Shown piece after piece: positions 36,747 through 45,699 of a DNA stretch of 64,000 nt (positions within the stretch are counted from its first letter, which is position 1; every line of letters begins with the position of its first letter). The stretch is from Verrucomicrobia bacterium SCGC AAA164-M04 (GTDB lineage: Bacteria; Verrucomicrobiota; Verrucomicrobiae; Verrucomicrobiales; Akkermansiaceae). The position numbers and the translations under genes were made by a program. The stretch lies in NCBI GenBank assembly GCA_000383735.1, contig KB912157.1, positions 1 through 64,000 on the forward strand, written 5' to 3'. The notes beneath the pieces are model-generated. The model did no database searches. It was not told the DNA's origin and saw nothing but the letters and a program-made list of their open reading frames with translations.

Positions 36747-37523
36747 TTAGGTTGCTGAGGTTCCATGGTTCCAGTTTAAGAGAGATTCGTAAGATACTCC
36801 GGTTCCTCCGAAAAGATCAAGTGAACTTCCGACCGTAGCATCCAAACGGCCTTCACTTGCTTCGTTAATTAAGTTCAAATCATCAAGCCCCCTAACCCCT
36901 CCAGCGTAGGTGATCGGACAACCGGTCCACTGCCCAAGCAAATTCACCAGAGGCACGTCGACCCCAGCGCATTGGCCTTCTACATCTGCTGCGTGGATCA
37001 AAAATTCACCACAATATTTAGAAAGATGCCCGATCGTATCTAAGTTGACTTCCATCTCCGTCAGAGTCTGCCAACGATTCATTGCAACGGTCCATCCCGC
37101 CCCCACTTGTCGGCAACTGAGATCGATAATGATTTTTTCTGCACCAATCGTATCCGCCAACAGCGCAGCCCGATCCTCTAGAAACTTCCCCTGAGAATCG
37201 AAAAGCCATGAAGTCACAATTACACCACTCGCTCCTGCTTCAAGCCAAGCTATGGCATTGTCACACGAAATCGCACCTCCAATTTGAAGTCCCCCTGGCC
37301 AGGTGGCAAGGGCCTCCCGAGCAGCTTCATCATTCCCTGGCCCTAATTTAATCACATGGCCTCCTCGTAATAGATCCTTTGCAAAGCGCGAAGCATACCA
37401 AGACGGCGACTTCTCTGAGACAAAGTTCTCAACTGCTCCGCTGTCATTGAGTGTGCCTCCAACGATCTGCTTCACTTTTCCTTCGTGAAGATCAATACAA
37501 GGGCGAAACATAGTAGTAGCCAT
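36747..37523 (-). CDS. hisA: Phosphoribosylformimino-AICAR ribotide isomerase, eukaryotic-type HisA
   Basis: A 258-residue TIM barrel of the HIS6/HisA type found in plants and fungi, and in some bacteria. The start FRPCIDLHEGKVKQIVGGTL carries the first catalytic Asp in CIDL, and LIHAADVEGQCAGVD carries the second near residue 175; GGVRGLDDLNLINEASEGRLDATVGSSLDLFGG is the phosphate-binding C-terminal part. It catalyses the fourth step of histidine synthesis. No other his gene is nearby. The gene is divergent from the formylglycine-generating enzyme gene (39 bp). Confidence 0.88.
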   Translation of the reverse strand: MATTMFRPCIDLHEGKVKQIVGGTLNDSGAVENFVSEKSPSWYASRFAKDLLRGGHVIKLGPGNDEAAREALATWPGGLQIGGAISCDNAIAWLEAGASGVIVTSWLFDSQGKFLEDRAALLADTIGAEKIIIDLSCRQVGAGWTVAMNRWQTLTEMEVNLDTIGHLSKYCGEFLIHAADVEGQCAGVDVPLVNLLGQWTGCPITYAGGVRGLDDLNLINEASEGRLDATVGSSLDLFGGTGVSYESLLNWNHGTSAT

Positions 37524-37562
37524 ACCCGTAGATAAATTGTCTTCTTTTGGAATCCAAGCCTC

Positions 37563-38636
37563 ATGACTCGACTTCTTTGCATCATACCGACCATTTCACT
37601 CCTGCATGCCATTCCCGAGCCAAAGGAAATCACCAGCAAAGGGAACCCTCCCAAAGGAATGGTGTGGATTAAAGGCACCACCTACACCCGCGGAACCAAA
37701 GAAAATCCAAATATTCCCTTCAACGATGAAGAGCGCCCTGTTCATAAGGTGACTGTCAGCGGGTTCTATCTTGACGAACACGAGGTCACGAACGCGCAGT
37801 TTGGAGATTTCGTCGATGCCACCGGCTATAAAACTCAGGCCGAGAAAGGCTGGTCAAAAATAGATTTCCCGAAGGCTCCTCCAGAGGCTCTGAAGCCTGG
37901 AGGTATTGTTTTTTCGGGCCCCCCTAAGGCGGTTAAGCTTCGCGGACAGGGTGCTGAATGGCAATGGTGGCGATTCCAAGAAGGTGCTTCTTGGAGACAT
38001 CCGACGGGTCCTGAATCCAATCTCAAGGGTATGGAAAATTATCCTGTTGTTTGTATCACGTGGGAAGATGCCAATGCTTATTGTAAGTGGGCCGGTAAAA
38101 GGCTGCCAACGGAAGCGGAATGGGAGCTCGCTGCCCGTGGGGGAAACGAAGGATTCGATTACATTTGGGGCAATAGTCCAAAACCAGAGGGAAAGTGGTT
38201 AGCCAACGTCTTCACCGGAGAGTTTCCCCACAAGGATACTGGTGAAGATGGCTTCAAGGGTGCTGCCCCTATTAAATCTTTTCCGCCCAATAAATTTGGG
38301 CTCTATGATATGGCGGGAAATGCTTGGGAACATTGTTCCGATCTCTATCGGCCGGACGCATATTCGCTCTTTATTAAATCCCCGAAGAAAGATCCAAAAG
38401 GACCACGTGGAGGTGTGAGTCAGATTGAGGTGAATTGGTTCCTGCAGAATGGCGAGTGGCCCTCACCTTTGATCTTCGGGAAACAGCACGCGCTGAGCCT
38501 TCTCCATGTTACAAAGGGCGGCTCTTTCCTCTGCCACACTTCTTATTGCCTGCGTTACCGTCCCGGAGCGCGGCATTATTCAGAATCTCTTGCCCCTACC
38601 AACCACACCGGCTTTCGTTGTGCCAAGTCAAAGTAA
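37563..38636 (+). CDS. Formylglycine-generating enzyme (SUMF1/FGE family)
   Basis: A 357-residue protein, full FGE-sulfatase domain from MVWIKGTTYTRG to the C-terminus. Landmarks are FYLDEHEVTNAQFGDFVDATGY, RLPTEAEWELAARGG and GLYDMAGNAWEHCSDLY. The active-site pair is intact: C324 and C329 in KGGSFLCHTSYCLRYRPGAR, the spacing and context of Cys336/Cys341 in human FGE, so it is likely a copper-dependent sulfatase activator, unlike the many SUMF1-like proteins that lost the cysteines. A weak signal-like start (LLCIIPTISLLHA) suggests export. No sulfatase gene is in this window. Confidence 0.9.
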   Translation: MTRLLCIIPTISLLHAIPEPKEITSKGNPPKGMVWIKGTTYTRGTKENPNIPFNDEERPVHKVTVSGFYLDEHEVTNAQFGDFVDATGYKTQAEKGWSKIDFPKAPPEALKPGGIVFSGPPKAVKLRGQGAEWQWWRFQEGASWRHPTGPESNLKGMENYPVVCITWEDANAYCKWAGKRLPTEAEWELAARGGNEGFDYIWGNSPKPEGKWLANVFTGEFPHKDTGEDGFKGAAPIKSFPPNKFGLYDMAGNAWEHCSDLYRPDAYSLFIKSPKKDPKGPRGGVSQIEVNWFLQNGEWPSPLIFGKQHALSLLHVTKGGSFLCHTSYCLRYRPGARHYSESLAPTNHTGFRCAKSK

Positions 38637-38694
38637 GGGAAGCTGAAACATTTCTTACTTTCGCACAATGCCAGGAGAGAGTGACAAAGGGGTG

Positions 38695-39048
38695 GCGGCC
38701 GCTCCCCTGTAAGCCGGATTCTGTTCCATCCATCCTGTATGGACTTCGGCAGTCATTTATCTCTGCGACTATTACCCGGGGATTGGACGGACGAGCAGCC
38801 CTTCCCCTGTTCTGTCTTGCACTGTGAGAGGTTTACCATGCCACCTAAGTTACCCTCGGCGCGGTGGGCTCTTACCCCACCTTTTCACCCTTACCTTCCG
38901 AAAAAGGCGGTTTGTTTTCTGTGGTACTATCTGTCCAGCGGTCCTCTCGGACCCCTGTCCCCCCCTTTCAAGAGGCACACTGCTCTGTAGTGTCCGGACT
39001 TTCCTCCAATTTTCATTCGAAAACCAGCGACTGCCCGGGGAGCGGTAA
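38695..39048 (-). ncRNA. rnpB: RNase P RNA (type A)
   Basis: Read on the minus strand, the region starts near ACCGCTCCCCGGGCAG and carries GAGGAAAGTCCGGAC (the conserved CR-I core) and, near the 3' end, ACAGAATCCGGCTTAC, followed by GGGGAGCG that pairs with the starting CGCTCCCC to form P1. The tetraloop-rich middle includes the long P12-like and GGTAACTTAGG segments. Ends are set from the P1 helix and may be off by several bases. Several short open frames inside it are artefacts. Confidence 0.95.
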
Positions 39049-39147
39049 TAAAAAGCTATAAAATGATGAGCAATTTAGCGAGCCTGAAAAATCCTCTGAC
39101 AAACCCGGTTGACCACTGGCGTAAAAAGGTCACTGTATAACCGATTT

Positions 39148-41985
39148 ATGAAACGATTAGCCCTCCTTCCATTACTCCTCAGCCCGCTAAGTGCTAAGGA
39201 ATCCTACAATGTCCTCCCTGAAGCCGCTTCCGATTGGAAGATGGCAGGTCCTGGTTCTTTCGAGCAAAAGAACGGTGTTTCTACTGCTAAAGGAGGAATG
39301 GGCCTCTGGTGGTATGGTAAAAAAGAATTCACTAACGCGTGCTTTACGGTTGAGTTTTTGGCCCCAGAAGATGCTGACAACTCGGGTGTCTTTGTTAGGT
39401 TCCCCAACCCAGGCAATGATCCTTGGGTCGCCGTCAAAAAAGGATATGAAATCCAGATCTGCGGCAACGAGGCCCACAAAAATAAGACTGGTGCGATTTA
39501 TGACATTCAGCCCGCGATCGATCCAGGCATGAAGGTTGGCGAATGGAACAAGTATGATATTATCACAGTCGGCGACCAAATTGCCATCATCCTCAATGGG
39601 AAGCTCATCAACATTTACGAATGTCAAGAAGGCCGAGGTGACGTTAGTGGCTACTTTGGGCTACAGAATCATGACGACGGATCTCCAGTCCAATTTCGCG
39701 GTGTTAAAGTCCGGGAGCTGGCCTCCGGCTCACTTCTTGCGGCGATGGGCGAGCTTGGTATACCGCGTTCTGCGCTGATTGCCTACAACTCTGCCTCCAA
39801 CACCAAGGAGAAATGGTATCACTTAGCTGATCACGGGCCTGCTTTTTTTCAAACCTACGGCGATTATTTTAAAGGTAAGTTGCGCCGCGAATCGGCATTG
39901 AAGGGAATTGCTCTCAACTACTCTGCGCTGCCCGGCCGAGTTGCTCTCTTTAACACCGAAAACCTCTCTCTTGTATCTGCGACAGATAAGGGTCTTAACC
40001 TTATCAACACCCCTTGGGGTGGTGGTCACCAAAAGGTTAATGAGTTTAACAATAAGGATTCCTACCTCTTCACTGCAGCTGAAGGCCCAGTTTGGGCAGA
40101 CGACTCAGGCGCATTTAAAGATAATCGACCCCTCAAAGGTTACGGGAATTTCTCACACCTCGAATTTAATGGATACTTCCGCAGCGGCAACCAGGTTGTC
40201 CTTGATTATTCTGTCAACGGGACCCGGATTCTCGACGCCGTCAGCGATCATAATCAAGGTGTGGCTCGCTATCTAGACGTTGCCCCCCACGACAAGCCTC
40301 TTACGGTTCGGCTTCTTGACGATTCGAGCGAAAAGGGCTTTGCTCTCAAAGTAAAATCCATCAATGGAGGCACCAAAACTACCTCGAAAAATGGTAGCTA
40401 TTTCCTTCGCCTTGATGCCTCGTCTAAGCAGACCAGGGTTGCCCTTCTTTACACTGGAAATTCTAAGGCTGAAGCCCTTACCCCGGTTTCCCTTACTCCT
40501 CTCACCGAGGGGGGGGCTGGTATCTCGCCCGAGGTTTTCGAGGTTGAGGCAAAAATAGACAGTTCTAAAAAAGCTTGGGTGGTTGATCAGGTCCCCCTTC
40601 CTCCAGCTCTCAAGGCATCACCCTACAAGGGTAAGGTGCGGATGTCAGATGTCGATTTCTTCTCAGATGGGAATCGGGCCCTTCTCTCAACTTGGGATGG
40701 GGATATTTGGATGCTCACCGGGTTGAAAGACTTCAAAAAGCTGACTTGGAAACGTTACGCTACGGGATTCTTCGAGCCACTCGGCCTTAAGATTGTTAAT
40801 GATGTTCCACATATCGCCGGTCGGGATGGTATCTATGCTACTTACGATCTCAATAACGACGGAGAAGCGGACAAGTTTAGGGTCTTTAACAATGATGTTT
40901 ACCTTTCTAATAACTTTCACGAATTCCAATTCGGCCTCGAAACTGATAAGGAAGGAAACTTCTATTTTGCCAAGGCTTCACCGGTTCGGGGTGGAGGGCG
41001 TGGTTTCGAAAAGATTCTTCCCCACAACGGTGCTTTCGTTAAAATTAGTTCAGATGGTAACCGTCTTTACACGATTGGCACTGGGCTCCGTGCTCCCGGC
41101 GGTATTGGAGTTGGACCAAACGGTGAAATCACCTCAGGGGAAAATGAAGGAACTTGGCAGCCCCGCTGCAAGATCAACTATTATGAGCCGGAAAACGGGA
41201 CTCCATTCTTCGGCGTAGAAGATGCTCGTCAGGGGAATAAATCAAATTTCACAGAGCCTCTCTGCTACCTCCCAATGTCGGTCGATAACTCCGGTGGCGG
41301 GCAAATCTGGGTTCCTGAAGATGCCAAGATTGGTATTGCGTCGGGCGAGCTTATTCACCTGTCCTATGGCCAATCTGCGATCTACCACGTTCTTCGTCAG
41401 AAAGTTGGCAATGGACTTTATCAAGGCGGTGTGACGAAGCTCCCTGTCAAACTTTCGTCTTCGGCTCAGCGGGCTGTCTTCCACCCGGATGGTTCAATGT
41501 ATGTTGTCGGATTCCGGGGTTGGCAGACTAACGCGGCCAATGAAGCTGGTCTCCAGCGGATTCGTCGAAATTACAAAAAGGTCAATCCCCTCCCAACTGC
41601 GATGGTCGTGACCAAGGAAGGCATCAAGCTGACTTTTGATGTCGAACTCGACGACGAGCTAGCGACTGATCCGACTTCCTTTACTGCTCAACGCTGGAAG
41701 TATATTCGCGGCCCTCAATACGGTTCAGGTGACTTTTCGGTAGACAATCCTGACAAGGCAGCTGAGGCGAGAGCAATCAAAAAGGAATCAAAGGGGCATC
41801 GGAAGCGTGATACTGTGAAGATTACCGCTGCTAGACTTGGAGGAGATAAGAAATCGATTCTGCTGACTGTCGCAGGGCATAAGCCCAGCCAGCAGTTCAA
41901 GCTTGAATACGATCTCGAGTCCTCCGATGGTGATGAGTTGATTGGGACGATTCATAGCACCATTCACAAGGTTCCTAGTAGTTAG
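39148..41985 (+). CDS. DUF1080 plus beta-propeller (PVC-type) secreted protein
   Basis: ATG 39148 gives about 945 residues with a signal peptide (MKRLALLPLLLSPLSAKE). Residues ~20-190 are a concanavalin-like 3-keto-disaccharide hydrolase domain (DUF1080: FTNACFTVEFLAPEDADNSGVFVRFP; EWNKYDIITVGDQIAIILNGKLI; GLQNHDDGSPVQFRGVKVREL). A central linker is followed by a six-bladed propeller of the glucose/sorbosone-dehydrogenase type (GKVRMSDVDFFSDGNRALLSTWDGDIWML; GLRAPGGIGVGPNGEITSGENEG). The C-terminal Lys-rich piece is unassigned. In PVC bacteria such proteins partner c-type cytochromes, as in the next gene here. Confidence 0.85.
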   Translation: MKRLALLPLLLSPLSAKESYNVLPEAASDWKMAGPGSFEQKNGVSTAKGGMGLWWYGKKEFTNACFTVEFLAPEDADNSGVFVRFPNPGNDPWVAVKKGYEIQICGNEAHKNKTGAIYDIQPAIDPGMKVGEWNKYDIITVGDQIAIILNGKLINIYECQEGRGDVSGYFGLQNHDDGSPVQFRGVKVRELASGSLLAAMGELGIPRSALIAYNSASNTKEKWYHLADHGPAFFQTYGDYFKGKLRRESALKGIALNYSALPGRVALFNTENLSLVSATDKGLNLINTPWGGGHQKVNEFNNKDSYLFTAAEGPVWADDSGAFKDNRPLKGYGNFSHLEFNGYFRSGNQVVLDYSVNGTRILDAVSDHNQGVARYLDVAPHDKPLTVRLLDDSSEKGFALKVKSINGGTKTTSKNGSYFLRLDASSKQTRVALLYTGNSKAEALTPVSLTPLTEGGAGISPEVFEVEAKIDSSKKAWVVDQVPLPPALKASPYKGKVRMSDVDFFSDGNRALLSTWDGDIWMLTGLKDFKKLTWKRYATGFFEPLGLKIVNDVPHIAGRDGIYATYDLNNDGEADKFRVFNNDVYLSNNFHEFQFGLETDKEGNFYFAKASPVRGGGRGFEKILPHNGAFVKISSDGNRLYTIGTGLRAPGGIGVGPNGEITSGENEGTWQPRCKINYYEPENGTPFFGVEDARQGNKSNFTEPLCYLPMSVDNSGGGQIWVPEDAKIGIASGELIHLSYGQSAIYHVLRQKVGNGLYQGGVTKLPVKLSSSAQRAVFHPDGSMYVVGFRGWQTNAANEAGLQRIRRNYKKVNPLPTAMVVTKEGIKLTFDVELDDELATDPTSFTAQRWKYIRGPQYGSGDFSVDNPDKAAEARAIKKESKGHRKRDTVKITAARLGGDKKSILLTVAGHKPSQQFKLEYDLESSDGDELIGTIHSTIHKVPSS

Positions 41986-42005
41986 ACTAGACCTCTAAAA
42001 AACTT

Positions 42006-42039
42006 AAAAACGCTCTTGAGTTTACTCGGGAGCGTTTTT
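42006..42039. terminator. Terminator between the propeller and cytochrome genes
   Basis: AAAAACGCTC (42006-42015) pairs with GAGCGTTTTT (42030-42039), with an inner GAG/CTC, and is followed by CTTTTT. The A/T arms make it usable on either strand; on the plus strand it would end the propeller transcript 20 bp past its stop codon, leaving the cytochrome gene to be started separately or by read-through. Confidence 0.8.
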
Positions 42040-42078
42040 CTTTTTGCCCTCTTCCAATAGACGTTTAACATTCCTCCA

Positions 42079-44043
42079 ATGAAGTTCACTTCGCTTCCAT
42101 TTCTTCTGATAAGCTTGATGATCCCAGCCAATGCTGAGTTAAACGCCTCTTTTACATCATCAGGTAAGTCCAAGACCAAACAAGTTGCCGTTCCAGCACT
42201 ATTCGTTGACAAGGGTGAATCACCAGCGGCGGGACTTCCAGTCGGCCCTTTTATTGCGAGCTACACTGGGAAACTTTCTATCCCGAAACGCTTTCGTATC
42301 TCCTTTTCCGTCGAATCAGAGGGCAAGGTCGAACTCAAGGTTAACGAGGAAGAAGTTACTTTTAGTGAGGGCAAATCGGATCGTATTCGCCTTAATCCCG
42401 GGGAAGTCCCGATTGAAATCACCTTCACCTCTCCCGACAGCGGGGCTGGTTACTTCCGCCTTTACTGGGAAGAACGTCGCGAATTTCCTCGCGAACCCAT
42501 ACCCGCATCGGTCTTCACCTCGTTAAATGAGGCTCCGATCAATGCTGCTCACCTCTTTGCTGATCACAACTGCATCCAGTGTCATAAGGCTAGCCTCGGG
42601 TCTTCTGCCATGCCGGAGCTGAAGTATGCTGGTCCGAATTTAACTGGCATCGGTTCTCGAGCAAACCAATCTTGGCTTACTCGCTGGATTGCCCAACCCG
42701 ATAAATTAAAGCCAACGACTACCATGCCTGCGATGGTCGATCATACAAAACCGGAAGGCGCCCAGGCTGCTGCCGATATCGGGGCCTATCTCGCTTCACT
42801 CATCACTGAGGAAAAAGCCACTAGCGGCCCTGACCTGTCTCTTGCTCAAAAAGGTGGAGAGCATTTCCACAAACTCGGTTGTATCGCCTGCCACTCAAAG
42901 CCAGACGCTGATGAGCCGGATTTCGAAAATGGCCGCATTCCACTCAATAATGTTGCGGCTAAATTTAAGGGAGGATCTCTAGTCAGCTTCCTTAAGAACC
43001 CACAAAAACACCACGAGGCGATTAAAATGCCCAATTTTCGCTTCTCCGACGATGAGGCTACTTCACTCGCTGCCTACCTGACCAAAACATCCACTGGTGA
43101 GCACACACCGGACCCCTCTGAATTTCCTCCCGGTGATACGGTTCGCGGAAAAAGTCTTGTGGCGTCTCTAAATTGCTCTAGCTGTCACGAAGGCCTTGAA
43201 CCATCCCGGACTTCTGCCCCGAATCTTGCAGATCTCAAGGACTGGACCAAAGGCTGTCTAGGCCCTGACGATCAACTCGGGAAATCCCCTCGGCTGATAC
43301 TAACTAATGAGGAAAAAAAGGCAATTATCCCGGCTATTCTACCTAGATTACGTTACGACACCGTTGAGGACTATGCCAGCCGACAGATCGAGGCCCTCAA
43401 TTGCACGTCATGCCATGATTATAACGGTCGGGATGCACTCCTTACTAAAGTCCATGGGGAGACCAAGTCACTGCTCGATCACATTAAAACAGCAGACGAA
43501 CGACTCATCCAATCCCGGCCGCCCTTAACTCACATGGGTGCAATGTTACATACTGGATATGTAGAGAAAATGCTTCTCGGTGCCGCAAATCCTCGTCCAC
43601 GTCCATGGCTTGAAATGCGCATGCCCGCCTTCCCTCTCCACGCGAAATATTTAGCTCATGGGCTTGGCCAGCACCATGGTCTTCCGGCGTCAGAACCATC
43701 AAAAGAGAGCCCCGCGCCTGACCAAGTTAAAATTGGAGAGCAGCTTGTTGGTCTAACTGGGTATGCTTGCGTAACGTGCCACGCCATCAACGAAAAGCCT
43801 GCTGTTGCTGCCTTTGAAATTAAGGGCATAAATTTTGGAATTACACACGAGCGGCTCCGCCCGGGATACTTTCATCAATGGATGTTTAATCCAGCTCGGC
43901 TCGTAGCCGACACCAAAATGCCCCGTTACACTAACCCCGACGATGGAACAGGACTTAGGCCTGATATTCTCGATGGAGATGCTTATAAGCAATTTGAGGC
44001 GGTCCGCCAATACATTCAATCGGTCAGCGCTTCTACGAAGTAA
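42079..44043 (+). CDS. Secreted five-heme cytochrome c with PA14-like domain
   Basis: A 654-residue protein with a signal peptide (ISLMIPANA). Residues ~30-135 are a PA14-like beta domain (FRISFSVESEGKVELKVNEEEV; SGAGYFRLYWEERREFPREP). Five C-x-x-C-H heme sites follow: C165 (CIQCH), C268 (CIACH), C365 (CSSCH), C441 (CTSCH) and C563 (CVTCH), each in a cytochrome-c-like unit with downstream Met (TTTMPAMV; AIKMPNFR; TKMPRYT). It likely takes electrons from a periplasmic dehydrogenase, the propeller protein just upstream being the natural candidate. Soluble or membrane-peripheral. Confidence 0.9.
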   Translation: MKFTSLPFLLISLMIPANAELNASFTSSGKSKTKQVAVPALFVDKGESPAAGLPVGPFIASYTGKLSIPKRFRISFSVESEGKVELKVNEEEVTFSEGKSDRIRLNPGEVPIEITFTSPDSGAGYFRLYWEERREFPREPIPASVFTSLNEAPINAAHLFADHNCIQCHKASLGSSAMPELKYAGPNLTGIGSRANQSWLTRWIAQPDKLKPTTTMPAMVDHTKPEGAQAAADIGAYLASLITEEKATSGPDLSLAQKGGEHFHKLGCIACHSKPDADEPDFENGRIPLNNVAAKFKGGSLVSFLKNPQKHHEAIKMPNFRFSDDEATSLAAYLTKTSTGEHTPDPSEFPPGDTVRGKSLVASLNCSSCHEGLEPSRTSAPNLADLKDWTKGCLGPDDQLGKSPRLILTNEEKKAIIPAILPRLRYDTVEDYASRQIEALNCTSCHDYNGRDALLTKVHGETKSLLDHIKTADERLIQSRPPLTHMGAMLHTGYVEKMLLGAANPRPRPWLEMRMPAFPLHAKYLAHGLGQHHGLPASEPSKESPAPDQVKIGEQLVGLTGYACVTCHAINEKPAVAAFEIKGINFGITHERLRPGYFHQWMFNPARLVADTKMPRYTNPDDGTGLRPDILDGDAYKQFEAVRQYIQSVSASTK

Positions 44044-44129
44044 TCCGAGATCAATTAGGTGCAAAAACTTCTGTCATAAGAGGTTTGCGAGGCCCTTCTA
44101 ACCATCTTGCTATAGCCAGTGAAAAGCCC

Positions 44130-44780
44130 ATGAACCCCACCCCAATTTCCTTAGCGTTTTTTTTGATCTCCTTCCTATGTTTCACCCAGGCAAAAGAACC
44201 AAGACGCCAAGTCCTCGCCTGCGTTGGAGATAGTATTACTCAAGGAGTAAGAGCGGAACGCGGACAGGCTTGGCCGGCGCAGGCCCAAAGGACACTCGGT
44301 GAAAAATGGTAGGTTCAAAACTTTGGCCTCAGCGGAACCACCTTGATGAACAGTGGGAACAAGCCTTACCAAAAATCCAAGCAATTTAAGGCCGCTCTTT
44401 CCTCAAATCCCGATATCGTTGTAATCATGCTTGGCACAAACGATACCAAGCCAGCAAATTGGTGGAATTCTGCTAAGGATTACGAAGTCGACTACCGTGA
44501 CTTAATCTCTGATTTTGAAAAGCTCCCTTCTAAACCTAAGATTTACCTTTGTCTCCCTCCATATATTGCAAAAGAGGGCCGGTGGGGAATTAATAACCAA
44601 GATACCCTGGCGCAAATCCCTATGATCAAGAAAATAGCGAAAGATCTCAAGCTTGAGGTCATTGACGTTTATGCTGCTCTTGAGGGACAAGACGACCTAA
44701 TCCCTGACACGGTCCACCCAAATACGGGTGGGGCTGCCCTCATCGCAAAGGCTGTGGCGGCTTCTCTGACAACCCGATAG
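44130..44780 (+). pseudogene. SGNH/GDSL-type hydrolase interrupted by an in-frame TAG
   Basis: ATG 44130 opens a signal peptide (ISLAFFLISFLCFTQA) and the nucleophile block I of an SGNH hydrolase, CVGDSITQG. After LGEKW comes TAG (44310-44312), then the same frame resumes with VQNFGLSGTTLM (block II Gly), MLGTNDTKPANWW (block III Asn) and a C-terminal VHPNTGGAAL (block V Asp/His). Without the TAG the protein would be ~216 residues and complete. A GAG-to-TAG change is the simplest explanation. No ribosome site is clear for a restart at the ATG downstream of the stop. It lies 86 bp behind the cytochrome gene. Confidence 0.88.
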
Positions 44781-44956
44781 ATCCAGCAAGAGTAGGAAAG
44801 CGAGCAGAGTGCTAGCCTATTGAATTTGGGCGCTTAAGCAGGAAATTCCTTGCCAATTCGGTCTTTCCCACGTAGATCCCCCTCACTTCCCAAGAGCTGC
44901 ATTATCAACAACGAGAAACCGGGAAGTTCCATTGCAGCAATTTCTTACTAAAAGCG

Positions 44957-44976
44957 CCTTCGTGCTTTAACGAAGG
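44957..44976 (+). promoter_or_regulatory. Hairpin over the rpsB ribosome-binding site
   Basis: CCTTCG (44957-44962) pairs with CGAAGG (44971-44976) across an eight-base loop. The 3' arm contains the GAAGG ribosome site, 10 bases before the rpsB ATG at 44987. This would hide the site and could support S2 autoregulation. Structure read by eye; function inferred. Confidence 0.4.
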
Positions 44977-44986
44977 ACCAAAGATA

Positions 44987-45670
44987 ATGATTAACGAACT
45001 CATCAAAGATATGGTCGAAGCTGGTGTCCACTATGGGCACCAGACTAAGAAGTGGAATCCGAAAATGAAACCTTACCTTATGAAGGATAAAGGTGGAATT
45101 TACATCATCGACCTTGTGAAAACGGTTCAGTGTCTTGATAAGGCATCGGACTTCCTCGCTAAGATTGCGGGTAAAAATAAGAAAATTCTTTTCGTCGGCT
45201 GTAAGCGGCAGGCCCAAGACGCAGTTCGCGAAGCGGCTGAAGCAACCGGCCAGTATTATGTCAACTACCGTTGGCTAGGCGGAACCCTCACGAACCTTAC
45301 CACTATTCGAAACTCGGTAAAGCGCCTCAAGTATCTTGAGGACATCGAGCGTGCCCCCGAATACAAATCTATGTCAAAGAAGGAGCTTTCTGCTTTGAAT
45401 CGTGAGAAGGATAAGCTTCACCGTAACCTCAACGGTGTTCGTGACATGGAGAAGCACCCAGATGCTGTCGTAATCGTCGATACCGCCCGTGAATCCATTG
45501 CTGTAGCTGAGGCGAGGCGCTTAAAGATCCCAATCATCGGAATCGTTGATACCAATGGAGATCCATCCAAACTTGAGTATCCAGTTCCAGCAAATGACGA
45601 TGCAATGCGTTCAATACGAATCGTTCTTCAGAACCTTGTTGACGGGATCGTTGTGGGCGCTAAGGGCTAA
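44987..45670 (+). CDS. rpsB: 30S ribosomal protein S2
   Basis: A 227-residue S2 protein, slightly shorter than the enterobacterial protein. Clear landmarks: LIKDMVEAGVHYGHQTKKWNPKMKPYL, KILFVGCKRQAQDAV, YYVNYRWLGGTLTNLTTIRNS, and PIIGIVDTNGDPSKLEYPVPANDDA. The usual rpsB-tsf order is kept, with 29 bp to tsf. A hairpin overlaps the ribosome site. Confidence 0.97.
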   Translation: MINELIKDMVEAGVHYGHQTKKWNPKMKPYLMKDKGGIYIIDLVKTVQCLDKASDFLAKIAGKNKKILFVGCKRQAQDAVREAAEATGQYYVNYRWLGGTLTNLTTIRNSVKRLKYLEDIERAPEYKSMSKKELSALNREKDKLHRNLNGVRDMEKHPDAVVIVDTARESIAVAEARRLKIPIIGIVDTNGDPSKLEYPVPANDDAMRSIRIVLQNLVDGIVVGAKG

Positions 45671-45699
45671 ACTTACAAACTGAGCAAGAAAAAGACATT

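Noticed and set aside
38435..39061. Several 60-130 residue open frames around 38.4-39.1 kb on the plus strand
   Set aside because: They lie antisense to the RNase P RNA or in the wrong frame of the formylglycine-generating enzyme, and have no protein-family character.
40509..40516. G8 run in the DUF1080/propeller gene as a possible frameshift
   Set aside because: The frame continues unbroken through it (EGGAG) to the natural end, so the count fits the coding sequence.
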